Positions 48,520-56,477 of a stretch of 64,000 bases of DNA are shown here, piece after piece. The stretch spans positions 124,001 to 188,000 of the forward strand of contig JAQVFR010000001.1 in NCBI GenBank assembly GCA_028697145.1, in the 5' to 3' direction. How positions within the stretch are numbered: position 1 is the stretch's first letter; each line of letters begins with the position of its first letter. This DNA is from Actinomycetota bacterium (lineage in GTDB: Bacteria > Actinomycetota > Geothermincolia > Geothermincolales > RBG-13-55-18). Both the position numbers and the translations under genes were made by a program. Under the pieces are notes generated by a model. The model saw only the letters and a list, made by a program, of their open reading frames with translations, did not search any database and was not told where the DNA came from.

Positions 48520-49503
48520 TCATGACGCCGGCTCGGCCTCGCCCCGGCGCCGTTCCACCTCCACCAACTCGCGCGGGGCCAAGGGTTTCTTGCCCTTACC
48601 GTAAACGCCCAGGAGTCGCGCCGCTTCGGCGATCTCCCTGCGATTCGGGGAGGCGCCGCGGGGATAGGCGCGGAGCAGCGCCGTGGGTCCGGGAGCGTCC
48701 CTCTCCCTCAGAAGCCTGTCCGACGGCAGCGCAAGCTCCACGAGGCGCATGTTCTCCTCGTGACGGCGCCCGAGGACGATAAGGGTGCTTCCCGACCAGA
48801 AGATACGCCCCGCTCTGACCGCCTCCACATCCGAGCCGTCGAAGGCGGGGACCCTCGACATCAGCTCCTTCAGGCGCCCGCTGAAGGAGGCATCGGTCAG
48901 CAGGCACCCCCCCGCCGGGCTCTGGTATTCCCCTATGCCCCATTCCTCCGCGAGGTCCATCTGGCGTCGCCGCGATCGCCCTGACAGGTCGAGTAAGCAC
49001 TCCCGGTCCACCCATCCCTCCTTCTCCGGCCTGGTCTCAGGCAGAAGCCTGGCGGAAAGAGGGCGCAGGAGAAGCTCCCCGGCGCCGGAGGCCCCCGCCA
49101 CCAGGTCCAGGGCCTGGCGGTTCTGGCTCTTTGGCCGCTCCCCCAACACCTCGCCCGTGGCTATGAAATCCGCCTCGAGTCCATCCATCAGTTCCGCCGC
49201 AACGCGGACCATGAGGGCATGGCAGTCTATACATGGGTTCATGTTCTTGCCGTATCCATAGCGGGGTCTCCTGACGACCTCGAGGTGCCTGGACGTTATA
49301 TCCACCACCTCCAGCTCGATGCCCATCCTCGCCGCCGCCTCCTCGGCCGCGGCGCTCCCGAAGAACGGCGACGTGAAGGTCATGCCGGTCACCTCCAGCC
49401 CACACCGCCGCAGCAATTCCACCGCCAGCACGGAATCGAGCCCACCGGAGAAGAGCACCAGGGCTCTGCGCTTTGCGCACGATCCTTTTCCGTTCTCAGC
49501 CAT
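48520..49503 (-). CDS. PP-loop ATP pyrophosphatase, tRNA-thiolation type
   Basis: A 327-residue protein. The PP-loop is SGGLDS (19-24); a CIDCH motif near residue 91-95 and GGCLLTD near the middle are typical of ThiI/MnmA-like sulfur-transfer enzymes. The C-terminal ~110 residues are like the NFACT-R/DUF814 RNA-binding domain (FWSGSTLIVLGRRHEENMRLVEL). Such fusions are annotated as tRNA 2- or 4-thiouridine synthesis proteins; the modified position is not known. The ATG has GAGGAAGG upstream. It is a single gene between leuS and an MFS gene. Confidence 0.8.
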   Translation of the reverse strand: MAENGKGSCAKRRALVLFSGGLDSVLAVELLRRCGLEVTGMTFTSPFFGSAAAEEAAARMGIELEVVDITSRHLEVVRRPRYGYGKNMNPCIDCHALMVRVAAELMDGLEADFIATGEVLGERPKSQNRQALDLVAGASGAGELLLRPLSARLLPETRPEKEGWVDRECLLDLSGRSRRRQMDLAEEWGIGEYQSPAGGCLLTDASFSGRLKELMSRVPAFDGSDVEAVRAGRIFWSGSTLIVLGRRHEENMRLVELALPSDRLLRERDAPGPTALLRAYPRGASPNRREIAEAARLLGVYGKGKKPLAPRELVEVERRRGEAEPAS

Positions 49504-49605
49504 ACCGCCTTCCTCGCCGTCATTCCTTTGACATAGCTAAGTATACCCTCAGAAATGTCCGCCCGAGGTTTTCGCGACCAGGGCGAGCACAGGACGTAAG
49601 GGGCG

Positions 49606-50757
49606 CTAAAGGCTTTCGTATACCTTCCAGGCCAGGAAGACCAGGGGGACCGAGAGGATGATCATGGTGGTGGGGAGGCCGTGCCTGGAGGCCAGAAAAC
49701 CTCCCGCGGCCGGACCTAGCAGATACCCGATAGCCCAGGCCATGTTGAACAGGCCAAAGGCCGTGCCGTAGGCTTCGCCCTTTTCTCCGCCGCCTATCCT
49801 GTCGGCGATGAGCGGGAGGGTGGGGGTCTCGAAGAAAGCTATGGCTATGCCGTACGCGGCGAAGAGCACGGCGATCAGGGCCAGGTTTCCCGCGAAGACC
49901 AGTATGGGCGCGGCAAGCGCCGTGGCGAGCAGACCGCCGGCCATCAATCCTTTCCTGCCGAAACGGTCCGCCAGGCTTCCCACCACCGGGCTGGAGAGGG
50001 AATACGCCAGCACGGTCAGGGCGAAAAGGAGGCCGATACCGCTGCTGCCCAAGCCCAGGTTCTCCTCGAGATACACAGGGAAGAGGGGCTCAAGCACGCC
50101 CAGACTGACCGTGCCCATCATCACGATAATCAGGGTGAGCGCAATGCCCGGGCGGGTCAATACCGCGCGCGCCATCCCCCTGTATCCCCCCATGTTCCCC
50201 CGCGGGGCAAGCCTCTTGAGTTCCCGGCTGAACAGGGCGAAAAGACCTGCTCCCGCGCATATCGCCGCTACGAGGAGGAAGGGGGCCTTGTACCCGATAT
50301 GATCGTAGAGTATCCCGCCCAACGCGGGCCCGGCTATGGACCCCGCACCCATTGCGCCCATCACCACGCCCATCCCCTGCCCTCTCTCTCCCGCGGGATA
50401 AACGTCCGCTATAATGGCGAGCCCCACCGACCAGTTTGCCGCGGCGGTGACCCCGTCGAGGAAGCGGGAGAGAAAGAGCGAGGTATAGGTGGTGGAATAG
50501 GCGTAGAGGACGAAGGCGCCCGCCATGGCCAGCATGCCGAAGACCAGAAAAGGGCGGCGTCCGAGGCGGTCCGAGATGAGGCCGAACGGCAGGGCCGCTA
50601 CGATGTTTCCCAGGGCATAAGAGGCGAAGAGCATTCCCAGGGCCAGTTCGTTGACGCCGAGATCCCTGGCGTAGACGGGCATCACCGGGACCACCACGCC
50701 GTACCCGAGGCTGTCCACAAAGATGACCACGCACACCAGGACGAGGAGCTTCTTCAT
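49606..50757 (-). CDS. MFS transporter
   Basis: About 383 residues with twelve predicted helices. The loop 2-3 signature is present as GLISDRLGRRPFLV, with a related sequence in the second half (SLADRFGRKGLMAGG). Similarity is to drug/sugar proton-antiporter MFS proteins (DHA1 type); the substrate is unknown. The ATG at 50757 has GGGAAAGG six to seven bases upstream; the frame is open to 50841. It is divergent from the gene at 50929. Confidence 0.85.
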   Translation of the reverse strand: MKKLLVLVCVVIFVDSLGYGVVVPVMPVYARDLGVNELALGMLFASYALGNIVAALPFGLISDRLGRRPFLVFGMLAMAGAFVLYAYSTTYTSLFLSRFLDGVTAAANWSVGLAIIADVYPAGERGQGMGVVMGAMGAGSIAGPALGGILYDHIGYKAPFLLVAAICAGAGLFALFSRELKRLAPRGNMGGYRGMARAVLTRPGIALTLIIVMMGTVSLGVLEPLFPVYLEENLGLGSSGIGLLFALTVLAYSLSSPVVGSLADRFGRKGLMAGGLLATALAAPILVFAGNLALIAVLFAAYGIAIAFFETPTLPLIADRIGGGEKGEAYGTAFGLFNMAWAIGYLLGPAAGGFLASRHGLPTTMIILSVPLVFLAWKVYESL

Positions 50758-50916
50758 CGCCATCCTTTCCCACCTGGCCGTAAACGGCCGCGAGAAAGCC
50801 GCTTTGCTATTATTGCACGAAGGCCTGGTGGTATCCTCCACGGCTTTGGCCTCGTTTTCCCGCAGCCCCTGGAAGCCGGCATAATCGACGCGTCCCGGAC
50901 TTCGCCGCCCCGGGTG

Positions 50917-50928
50917 TAGAATAACGGT
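50917..50928 (+). promoter_or_regulatory. -10 box of a leaderless gene
   Basis: TAGAAT (50917-50922) followed by six bases and the ATG at 50929. No Shine-Dalgarno sequence is present. Confidence 0.55.
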
Positions 50929-51495
50929 ATGGAAGACGAGCTTCGCCCCACGGATTTCGTAGACTATCAGGTCGTTTTCTCCGGGGCCCTTATCCTGGTC
51001 GGCAAGGGTCTGGCTGTATCGGAAGCCCTGGAATCATGCCTGAGAGAGAGCTATCCGCTCACCTACAGGGAAATGGTTGTCGAGGCCAGGTCCATGCTCG
51101 CCCGCCTCAAGCGCGAACGGGAGTGGGGTTCCCTGCGGGCGCTGAGGGAACTCGCGGACAGGCCCGGCCTTGCCGACATGATGCGCAGGGAGAGGACCGA
51201 CGCGGAAGGCTACCAGGGCAGCCCCGGGGGCAAGCACCCCGAGGCCATCGCCGATTATCCCCGCATCTTCGCCCTCGCCCAGCGCAAGCGCAAATCGGGG
51301 TTCTCCCTCGACGACTCCCTGGAGATGGCGGTGCGCGAGCTGTATCCCCAGACCTACCGCAAGGTGCTCGAGGCCGCCCGCTTCTACGTAAGCCTGGCGG
51401 CGCGCAAGCGAGGCGAGCACGAGATGCGCGCCCTGCGGGAACTCGCGGAGGATCCGTTTCTCTTCTCCCGGCTCGAGGACTCGCTGCCGGAATGA
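50929..51495 (+). CDS. Protein with an internal duplication, function unknown
   Basis: A 188-residue soluble, highly charged protein. Residues about 11-80 and 107-178 are related copies: each has a D-Y-x-x-x-F start, a G-x-S-x-x-x-S/A-L-E segment, an E-S/L-YP-TYR motif (SYPLTYREMVVEAR and LYPQTYRKVLEAAR) and the sequence RALRELA. The spacer between the copies contains the Gly/Pro-rich EGYQGSPGGKHPEA. I do not recognise the family. The gene appears leaderless, and the zinc-ribbon gene converges on it 25 bases away. Confidence 0.75.
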   Translation: MEDELRPTDFVDYQVVFSGALILVGKGLAVSEALESCLRESYPLTYREMVVEARSMLARLKREREWGSLRALRELADRPGLADMMRRERTDAEGYQGSPGGKHPEAIADYPRIFALAQRKRKSGFSLDDSLEMAVRELYPQTYRKVLEAARFYVSLAARKRGEHEMRALRELAEDPFLFSRLEDSLPE

Positions 51496-51520
51496 TGCTC
51501 GCGCATCCCGGCGTCCTCCT

Positions 51521-52084
51521 TCACGATGATACCGCCGCGACGATGATCAGCAGGAGAACGGCACCGTAGAGGATGATGTTGGATACGCCCACGATTATCC
51601 CGGCCAGCGCTATACCGTCTCCCTCGAGCTCACCACCGGCCTTGCGGATGCGCTCCCTCGACATGTATCCCATCACTATGGCGGCCACGGCCGCCAGGAT
51701 GGGGACCAGGGCGTAACTGGCCAGGGCGCAAGCCAGTGAAGCTATGGCGAGGTTGTCGGTCCTTCGCTGCGCATATGCCAGGGGAGAATACGCGTAAGCC
51801 GGGCAGCTGGGGGGAGCGGCCCGGTAATACGAGCCCGCCGCCGTCTCCGTACTGCTTCCGTCCGTCGTCGAGGGGGGGCGCGCAGCCGGGGACGTCCCTG
51901 TTTCGGGGACCTGGCTTGACCGCAGCGACTCGCCAAACCCCTCGAGGGTCGCCGCGCCCCGCAGGCCCGGAGCGGGTTCGGCCGACAGGTCGGCACCGCA
52001 GGAATTGCAGTAAAGGGCCGCGGCGGGCATAATCTTGCCGCAACGGAGGCAGGCCCTGTAACCGCTGGCATCATCCGTTTCCAA
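51521..52084 (-). CDS. Zinc-ribbon membrane protein with DUF4190-like C-terminus
   Basis: A 187-residue protein. A zinc ribbon uses C12, C15, C26 and C29. A low-complexity Ser/Thr/Pro/Ala linker (about 35-105) leads to two hydrophobic helices (IASLACALASYALVPILAAVAAIVMGY and GIALAGIIVGVSNIILYGAVLLLIIVA) with the G-x-x-x-S-R-E loop between them, as in DUF4190 proteins. Function unknown. It ends convergent to the duplicated-domain gene and is divergent from the nucleosidase gene. Confidence 0.8.
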   Translation of the reverse strand: METDDASGYRACLRCGKIMPAAALYCNSCGADLSAEPAPGLRGAATLEGFGESLRSSQVPETGTSPAARPPSTTDGSSTETAAGSYYRAAPPSCPAYAYSPLAYAQRRTDNLAIASLACALASYALVPILAAVAAIVMGYMSRERIRKAGGELEGDGIALAGIIVGVSNIILYGAVLLLIIVAAVSS

Positions 52085-52152
52085 GCAAACGGCTCCTTCC
52101 CTGCTCGAGGAACGCTCGCGGGTGGCGCTGCGCTTTCCCGCCGTCCTGCTCG

Positions 52153-52180
52153 TTGATACTATATTCCAGGTACCTAATAT
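52153..52180 (+). promoter_or_regulatory. Promoter of the nucleosidase gene
   Basis: TTGATA (52153-52158), 16 bases, TAATAT (52175-52180), overlapping TATATT at 52178-52183. The start codon is only 16 bases downstream and lacks a clear Shine-Dalgarno, so the leader is very short. Confidence 0.55.
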
Positions 52181-52196
52181 ATTTTACCTGCATGAG

Positions 52197-53045
52197 ATGG
52201 ACGGCGGAACCGCGGAAGGGAAGGAGACCCGGGTGATCGGTTTGCTGTGCGCGACTCCGATGGAGCTGGCGATCATACCCCCGCTCCTCTCCGCCGCCGC
52301 CGACGCCGCATCCCCGGCGGGAACGAGGCTGGTGACGGGAAAGGCGGGCGGGCTGGACGTCCTGGCACTCTCGGCGGGGGTGGGCAAGGTGCCCGCCGCG
52401 GCGGCGGCCCGCTTTCTTCTCGATCGCTATCCCCTCGAGGCCTTGGTGATATATGGCATTGCCGGCGCCCTCTCCCCGCACGCAAAGCTGGGTGACCTCA
52501 TCATTGCCAGCGAACTCCTGCCTGGAGACGTAGGTATCGCCCATTCGGGGGGTTTCAGCACCACCGGACCTGGCCTTTGCGAGGATAAGCGCCTCGTCTT
52601 CTGCCCCTCTTTTTCCGCGTCCGAGGACCTGCTTGAGAGCGCCCGCAGGGCGGCCGAGGGCGCGCACCTCGCCTACCGGCTCGGCAGGGTGCTCACGTGT
52701 GACCAGGTCGTCGTGGAGCCGGAGCTGCGCGCCCACCTCGGTGAGGTCTTCGACGCCGTGGCGGTGGAGATGGAGGGAGCGGCCGCAGCGCAGGTGGCGG
52801 CCGGCGAGGGACTGCCCTTCGCCGCCGTGCGCGCCATAAGCGACGAATCGTCCCATGATTTCGTGGGCCTGGAGGACCTCCTCGAGTACAGGGGGCACCC
52901 GCGCCGTAACATATGGCAGAGGCGCTTCCGGCTCGCGGTAAGCGACGCCGGCACCATCGCCAGGGTGAGGGAACTGGCCAGGGGAAGGGACCTGGCACTT
53001 GCTTCCCTGGAGGCGTTCATGCGCTCGTTTCTCGCGCAGCGTTGA
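52197..53045 (+). CDS. MTA/SAH nucleosidase-type purine nucleosidase
   Basis: About 282 residues of the nucleoside phosphorylase/5'-methylthioadenosine nucleosidase fold. Family features are IGLLCATPMELA at the start, IYGIAGALSPHAKLGDLIIAS, the substrate motif VEMEGAAAAQVA and the catalytic aspartate in VRAISDESS. It would cleave an N-glycosidic bond of a purine nucleoside such as methylthioadenosine, adenosylhomocysteine or a futalosine. It is longer than Pfs (about 232) at the C-terminus. The start at 52197 lacks a Shine-Dalgarno; the frame is open from 52122. Confidence 0.82.
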   Translation: MDGGTAEGKETRVIGLLCATPMELAIIPPLLSAAADAASPAGTRLVTGKAGGLDVLALSAGVGKVPAAAAARFLLDRYPLEALVIYGIAGALSPHAKLGDLIIASELLPGDVGIAHSGGFSTTGPGLCEDKRLVFCPSFSASEDLLESARRAAEGAHLAYRLGRVLTCDQVVVEPELRAHLGEVFDAVAVEMEGAAAAQVAAGEGLPFAAVRAISDESSHDFVGLEDLLEYRGHPRRNIWQRRFRLAVSDAGTIARVRELARGRDLALASLEAFMRSFLAQR

Positions 53046-53094
53046 GCGCCGGCGCAAGCCTCGTCCCGCCATCATGCCCGCGGCCGGGAGCTGA

Positions 53095-53106
53095 TATAAT
53101 GGGGGC
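53095..53106 (+). promoter_or_regulatory. -10 box of a leaderless gene
   Basis: TATAAT (53095-53100) followed by six bases and the ATG at 53107. Confidence 0.6.
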
Positions 53107-53538
53107 ATGAGCGAGAACGCCAGACCCGAAGTCGACTGGGGGCGCCGCATCCTGGGCGGGCTGCTCGGCCTCACCGGTCTGGGGACGGCCACCTTCTGGG
53201 TCCTTTTCTTCTCCGGCAAGATGAATGCCACCGAGACCGAACAGGACGAGGCCTTCGAGCGCGCTTTTCCCCTCGCGGACGCCTGGATGAGCGCCCTGAG
53301 CATGCTGGCGGCATGGCACCTGTGGCGGGGCGAGCGCGAGGGCTTATTCCTGGGGACGGCGGCGGGCAGCTCCCTCGTCTTCCTCGCCCTGCTGGACATC
53401 CTCTATTCCCTGGAAAACCGCAAGTACTGGCCGCTGGACAGCGACAGGGCAACCATGCTCTTCATCAACCTCTGGACCCTGGGACTGGGAGCAGCAGCCA
53501 TCGCCCGCCTTTGGAAGGACTACATAGCCGAGGACTGA
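53107..53538 (+). CDS. Small membrane protein, unknown function
   Basis: A 143-residue protein with four hydrophobic segments (about residues 15-36, 53-70, 78-100 and 114-134) and short charged loops; the first loop is acidic (NATETEQDEAFERAF). I do not recognise the family. It begins 61 bases after the nucleosidase stop but has its own -10 box at leaderless spacing. It converges on phaC. Confidence 0.7.
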   Translation: MSENARPEVDWGRRILGGLLGLTGLGTATFWVLFFSGKMNATETEQDEAFERAFPLADAWMSALSMLAAWHLWRGEREGLFLGTAAGSSLVFLALLDILYSLENRKYWPLDSDRATMLFINLWTLGLGAAAIARLWKDYIAED

Positions 53539-53593
53539 TATCCGGCGCCGGGCGGGCAGGCTCCCTCTTCCATATATGGCCTCCGCGCGCGGC

Positions 53594-54862
53594 CTATTTC
53601 TTCCTGGCGGCCTTCTTCGCGGGCTTTGCGGCCGCCTTCGCTTTCCCCGCGGGCTTTTTCCCGGCACCGGAGCCCGCCGCCTTTTTCGCGGCCGGCTTTG
53701 CCGCCTTCGGGGCGGCCTTCATCTTCTCCCCCTGCGCATCCGCCAGACTCCTGGCGGGCATGCCGCACACCTGGTTGCCGTCCCTGCCCTCGGGGCAGCG
53801 CTCGATGAGGAACTGCGATACGGCGGGCGCCAGCTCCTTCTGCGAACGGGAACTGACATAGATGCCGATATGGCCGCCCGGAAAGCTGTACAGCGTCTTG
53901 TCCTCGCTCCCCACCAGGTCGTTGATGGGGATGGAGGAAGCGGGAGGCACCAGGTGATCTTCGGTGGCGTAGATATTGAGCAGGGGCATGGTGATCCTCT
54001 TCAGGTCCACGCGCCTGTCCCCTATCGTCAGCTCCCCTTTCACCAGCTTGTTCTCCTGGTAGAGATCCTTGAGGAACTTGCGGTAGGCCTCGCCCGCCTG
54101 CGCCGGGCTGTCGAAGATCCACTTTTCCATGCGCACGAAGTTCGCCACCGTGGCCGGGTCGTCCAGGTTGTCCATGAGACCGACGTACTTGTCCACCATG
54201 AGCTGGAAGGGCTTGAGCATGAGGAACCCCACGTTCATGAACTCGCCCGGGATGATGCCCATGGTGTCCACCATGTTGTCGATGTCCATGTACTGGCTCC
54301 ACACGTTGAGCAGGCCGTCCGTGGTATGGAAGTCCACCGGCGTCACCATGGTGATGAGGTTGCGTATCTTCTCCGGGTAGAGGGCGGAGTAGATAAGGGT
54401 GAAGGTCCCGCCCTGGCACACTCCCAGCAGGTTGATCTTTTCGCACCCGCTCCGCTCCCGCACGAAATCGACACAGTCGTTGAGATAGACGTCGGTGTAG
54501 TCCTCCATGGTCACGTAGAGGTCGCCGTGGTCCGGGTACCCCCAATCGATGATGTAGATATCCAGTCCCTGCCCCAGCAGGTTGCGGATGAGGCTGCGGT
54601 CGGACTGCAGGTCCATCATGTACTGCCGGTTGACCAGGGCGTAGCAGATGAGGATAGGGGTTGGGCAGGTCAGGGCTTCGCCCGGAAGGTAATGATAGAG
54701 TCTCATCTTGTCCTCTTCGAACACCAGTTCCTTCGGCGTGGGCTCCACCTCCACATCGGAGATGGTGCTGAGGATCTCGGCTCCCTTGACCAGTTTGCGG
54801 TTTATGTCCTCCAGCTCCTGTACGAAGAAATTCGGGTCCATGAACTCCCTCAACATCTTCAT
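53594..54862 (-). CDS. phaC: Class III polyhydroxyalkanoate synthase PhaC with histone-H1-like tail
   Basis: A 422-residue protein. The catalytic core (about 1-365) has the lipase-like box G-V-C-Q-G-G with nucleophile C149, and D302 and H331 (TEDHLVP; GGHIGIY), exactly the positions known in the class III enzyme of Allochromatium vinosum. It polymerises (R)-3-hydroxyacyl-CoA on the granule surface together with PhaE. Residues 380-422 are an Ala/Lys/Pro-rich tail (KAAPKAAKPAAKKAAG...), like histone H1 or the C-terminus of phasin PhaF, and are not part of normal PhaC. The start overlaps the phaE stop in an ATGA arrangement. Confidence 0.95.
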   Translation of the reverse strand: MKMLREFMDPNFFVQELEDINRKLVKGAEILSTISDVEVEPTPKELVFEEDKMRLYHYLPGEALTCPTPILICYALVNRQYMMDLQSDRSLIRNLLGQGLDIYIIDWGYPDHGDLYVTMEDYTDVYLNDCVDFVRERSGCEKINLLGVCQGGTFTLIYSALYPEKIRNLITMVTPVDFHTTDGLLNVWSQYMDIDNMVDTMGIIPGEFMNVGFLMLKPFQLMVDKYVGLMDNLDDPATVANFVRMEKWIFDSPAQAGEAYRKFLKDLYQENKLVKGELTIGDRRVDLKRITMPLLNIYATEDHLVPPASSIPINDLVGSEDKTLYSFPGGHIGIYVSSRSQKELAPAVSQFLIERCPEGRDGNQVCGMPARSLADAQGEKMKAAPKAAKPAAKKAAGSGAGKKPAGKAKAAAKPAKKAARKK

Positions 54863-55974
54863 CCCTCCCCCGTTGCTCCCCTGAGCTCCTTCAGCTCCTT
54901 CTTGAGCGTCCTCACCTCACGCTTCAGCTTGTCCACGATCTTGTAGAGGTGATCCATCTCCGAGCGGTTGGGGAACGGGAGCTCCTTGGTGGCCTCCTCC
55001 ACATAGGCCTGGAAATCGCGCCGGAACTGCATGCCCTTGTCCACCAGCTGACCCTGCAGCTTCGAGAACTCCTCGGTGCGGAAGAGCTCTATATACAGCT
55101 CCTCGCTGGTCTCCCACCACATGCGGTAGAGGTCGCGGAAGGACATGGGCTGCGCCTTTCCCTCCACCTGCATCGCCGCCAGCTTCTCCTGCAGTTTCTG
55201 AAAGGACCTGGTGCCCGCGGCCTGTAGCTGCGCGTAGAACTCCGAGAGCATGATGTTGAACTCGGCGAGGGAATCGACGGTGTACCTGAGCTTCTCCGCC
55301 GCCTCGCGATAATAACCCATCGCCGGCGCGCGCAGCAGGCGGCCGAAGCTCTCCTCGTAGGCCTTCCTCCATCCCTCGTAGACCCCCACCGCAGCCTCGG
55401 GAGAGAGCTTCTCCATCTTCATCCCCTGGTCCGCCATGCGACGCCCGTACTCGTACCACGGCGCCCACAGGCGCATGAGCAGCCCGGAGGCCAGGAGGGG
55501 GATCTCGCCGTCATAGAGCTCCGCGATCCACTGCAGCTGGCTGGGGAGGGCGGGCGCGAACACCTTCTGCACGATCTCCCGGTACTGTTCCGACCATTTC
55601 TCGAGCACCTTGCTCACGGCCTCGAAGTCGTATTCCCCGCCCTCTCCGGCCGCCTTGCGATAGGCCTCGAACATCTCGAGCCACATGGCGTAGAGCTGCG
55701 AGTATACGTCCGCGGTCTGGAACATCCTCATGAAGGCCTCGGGGCCGATGCCCTCGGCGGGGACCGAGAACTTACCCATCATCTCCTGGACGTACTCCGC
55801 CCACCTGCGGTAGAAATCCATGGCGTCCGGCACCGATCTTTCCACGCCTTCCCCGCCCTGACCCCATCCTCCGGCCACGCGCGTCCAGGCATCCATCCAC
55901 CCCTTGAACATGTCCGCCTGGGTCTCTTGCCATCTCTTCCACATGTCCGGCCAAGTGTCCGTTTTCTCTGGCAT
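54859..55974 (-). CDS. phaE: PHA synthase subunit PhaE
   Basis: A 371-residue protein rich in Trp, Tyr and Met with long amphipathic helices (for example SLAEFNIMLSEFYAQLQAAGTRSFQKL). The C-terminal coiled coil ends LDKLKREVRTLKKELKELRG, typical of class III PhaE, which binds PhaC and is needed for activity. The ATG at 55974 follows GGAAGGGG; the frame is open to 56148. It ends four bases into phaC, which implies translational coupling and equal amounts. It lies directly after the phasin-like gene. Confidence 0.85.
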   Translation of the reverse strand: MPEKTDTWPDMWKRWQETQADMFKGWMDAWTRVAGGWGQGGEGVERSVPDAMDFYRRWAEYVQEMMGKFSVPAEGIGPEAFMRMFQTADVYSQLYAMWLEMFEAYRKAAGEGGEYDFEAVSKVLEKWSEQYREIVQKVFAPALPSQLQWIAELYDGEIPLLASGLLMRLWAPWYEYGRRMADQGMKMEKLSPEAAVGVYEGWRKAYEESFGRLLRAPAMGYYREAAEKLRYTVDSLAEFNIMLSEFYAQLQAAGTRSFQKLQEKLAAMQVEGKAQPMSFRDLYRMWWETSEELYIELFRTEEFSKLQGQLVDKGMQFRRDFQAYVEEATKELPFPNRSEMDHLYKIVDKLKREVRTLKKELKELRGATGEG

Positions 55975-55991
55975 GGGTCGTCCCCTTCCGT

Positions 55992-56252
55992 CTACTCCTG
56001 GCCCAGCAGGTCCTCCATCTTGCGGAGTCCCTCCTCCAGGTTGCGGCGGAACTCCTCGCGGCCCTTGCGCATGTTGTCCAGCCAGTCCGCAAGCACTTTC
56101 TCGCCTTCCTTCTGGAGTTCTCCGCCCTGGTCCAGCAGCGTCTTCCACATCTTCTCCATCTGCTCCTGGACGGAGTTCATGGTGTCGAAGGTCATGAGCA
56201 TGCCTGAACGCATGCCCTCCACCGCCATTTTCTGCATAGATTTCTGGTCCAC
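55992..56252 (-). CDS. Phasin-like small granule protein
   Basis: An 86-residue all-helical protein rich in Met, Glu, Lys and Gln, with heptad-like patterning (SVQEQMEKMWKTLLDQGGELQKEGEKVLADWLDNMRKG). No membrane segment or cysteine. The GTG start follows GAGGGGGT. It is the first gene of the phasin-phaE-phaC operon, 17 bases before phaE. Phasins coat polyhydroxyalkanoate granules; assignment rests on composition and position, as phasins are not well conserved. Confidence 0.6.
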   Translation of the reverse strand: MDQKSMQKMAVEGMRSGMLMTFDTMNSVQEQMEKMWKTLLDQGGELQKEGEKVLADWLDNMRKGREEFRRNLEEGLRKMEDLLGQE

Positions 56253-56424
56253 CTTAACTACCCCCTCTCATCTCTCCGAGGCCTTTCAACCTCTATGATT
56301 CCTTTTTAATACCACAGGTAAACATTTGCCATGAGCCGGGTCAGGGGGCCCGTAGCGCTTCCGCTCAACCCTCCCCGCGAGCGTTGACTTCCCATGAAAG
56401 GCGCCTCCCCTTCCCGCGCGGTGT

Positions 56425-56430
56425 TATAAT
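56425..56430 (+). promoter_or_regulatory. -10 box of the HTH-ferredoxin gene
   Basis: TATAAT about 48 bases before the start codon at 56478, which has its own GGAGGG ribosome site. No good -35 hexamer is visible. Confidence 0.4.
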
Positions 56431-56477
56431 CTCCATACACCCCACCGGCATCGGATGGCACAAACAGGAGGGATAGG

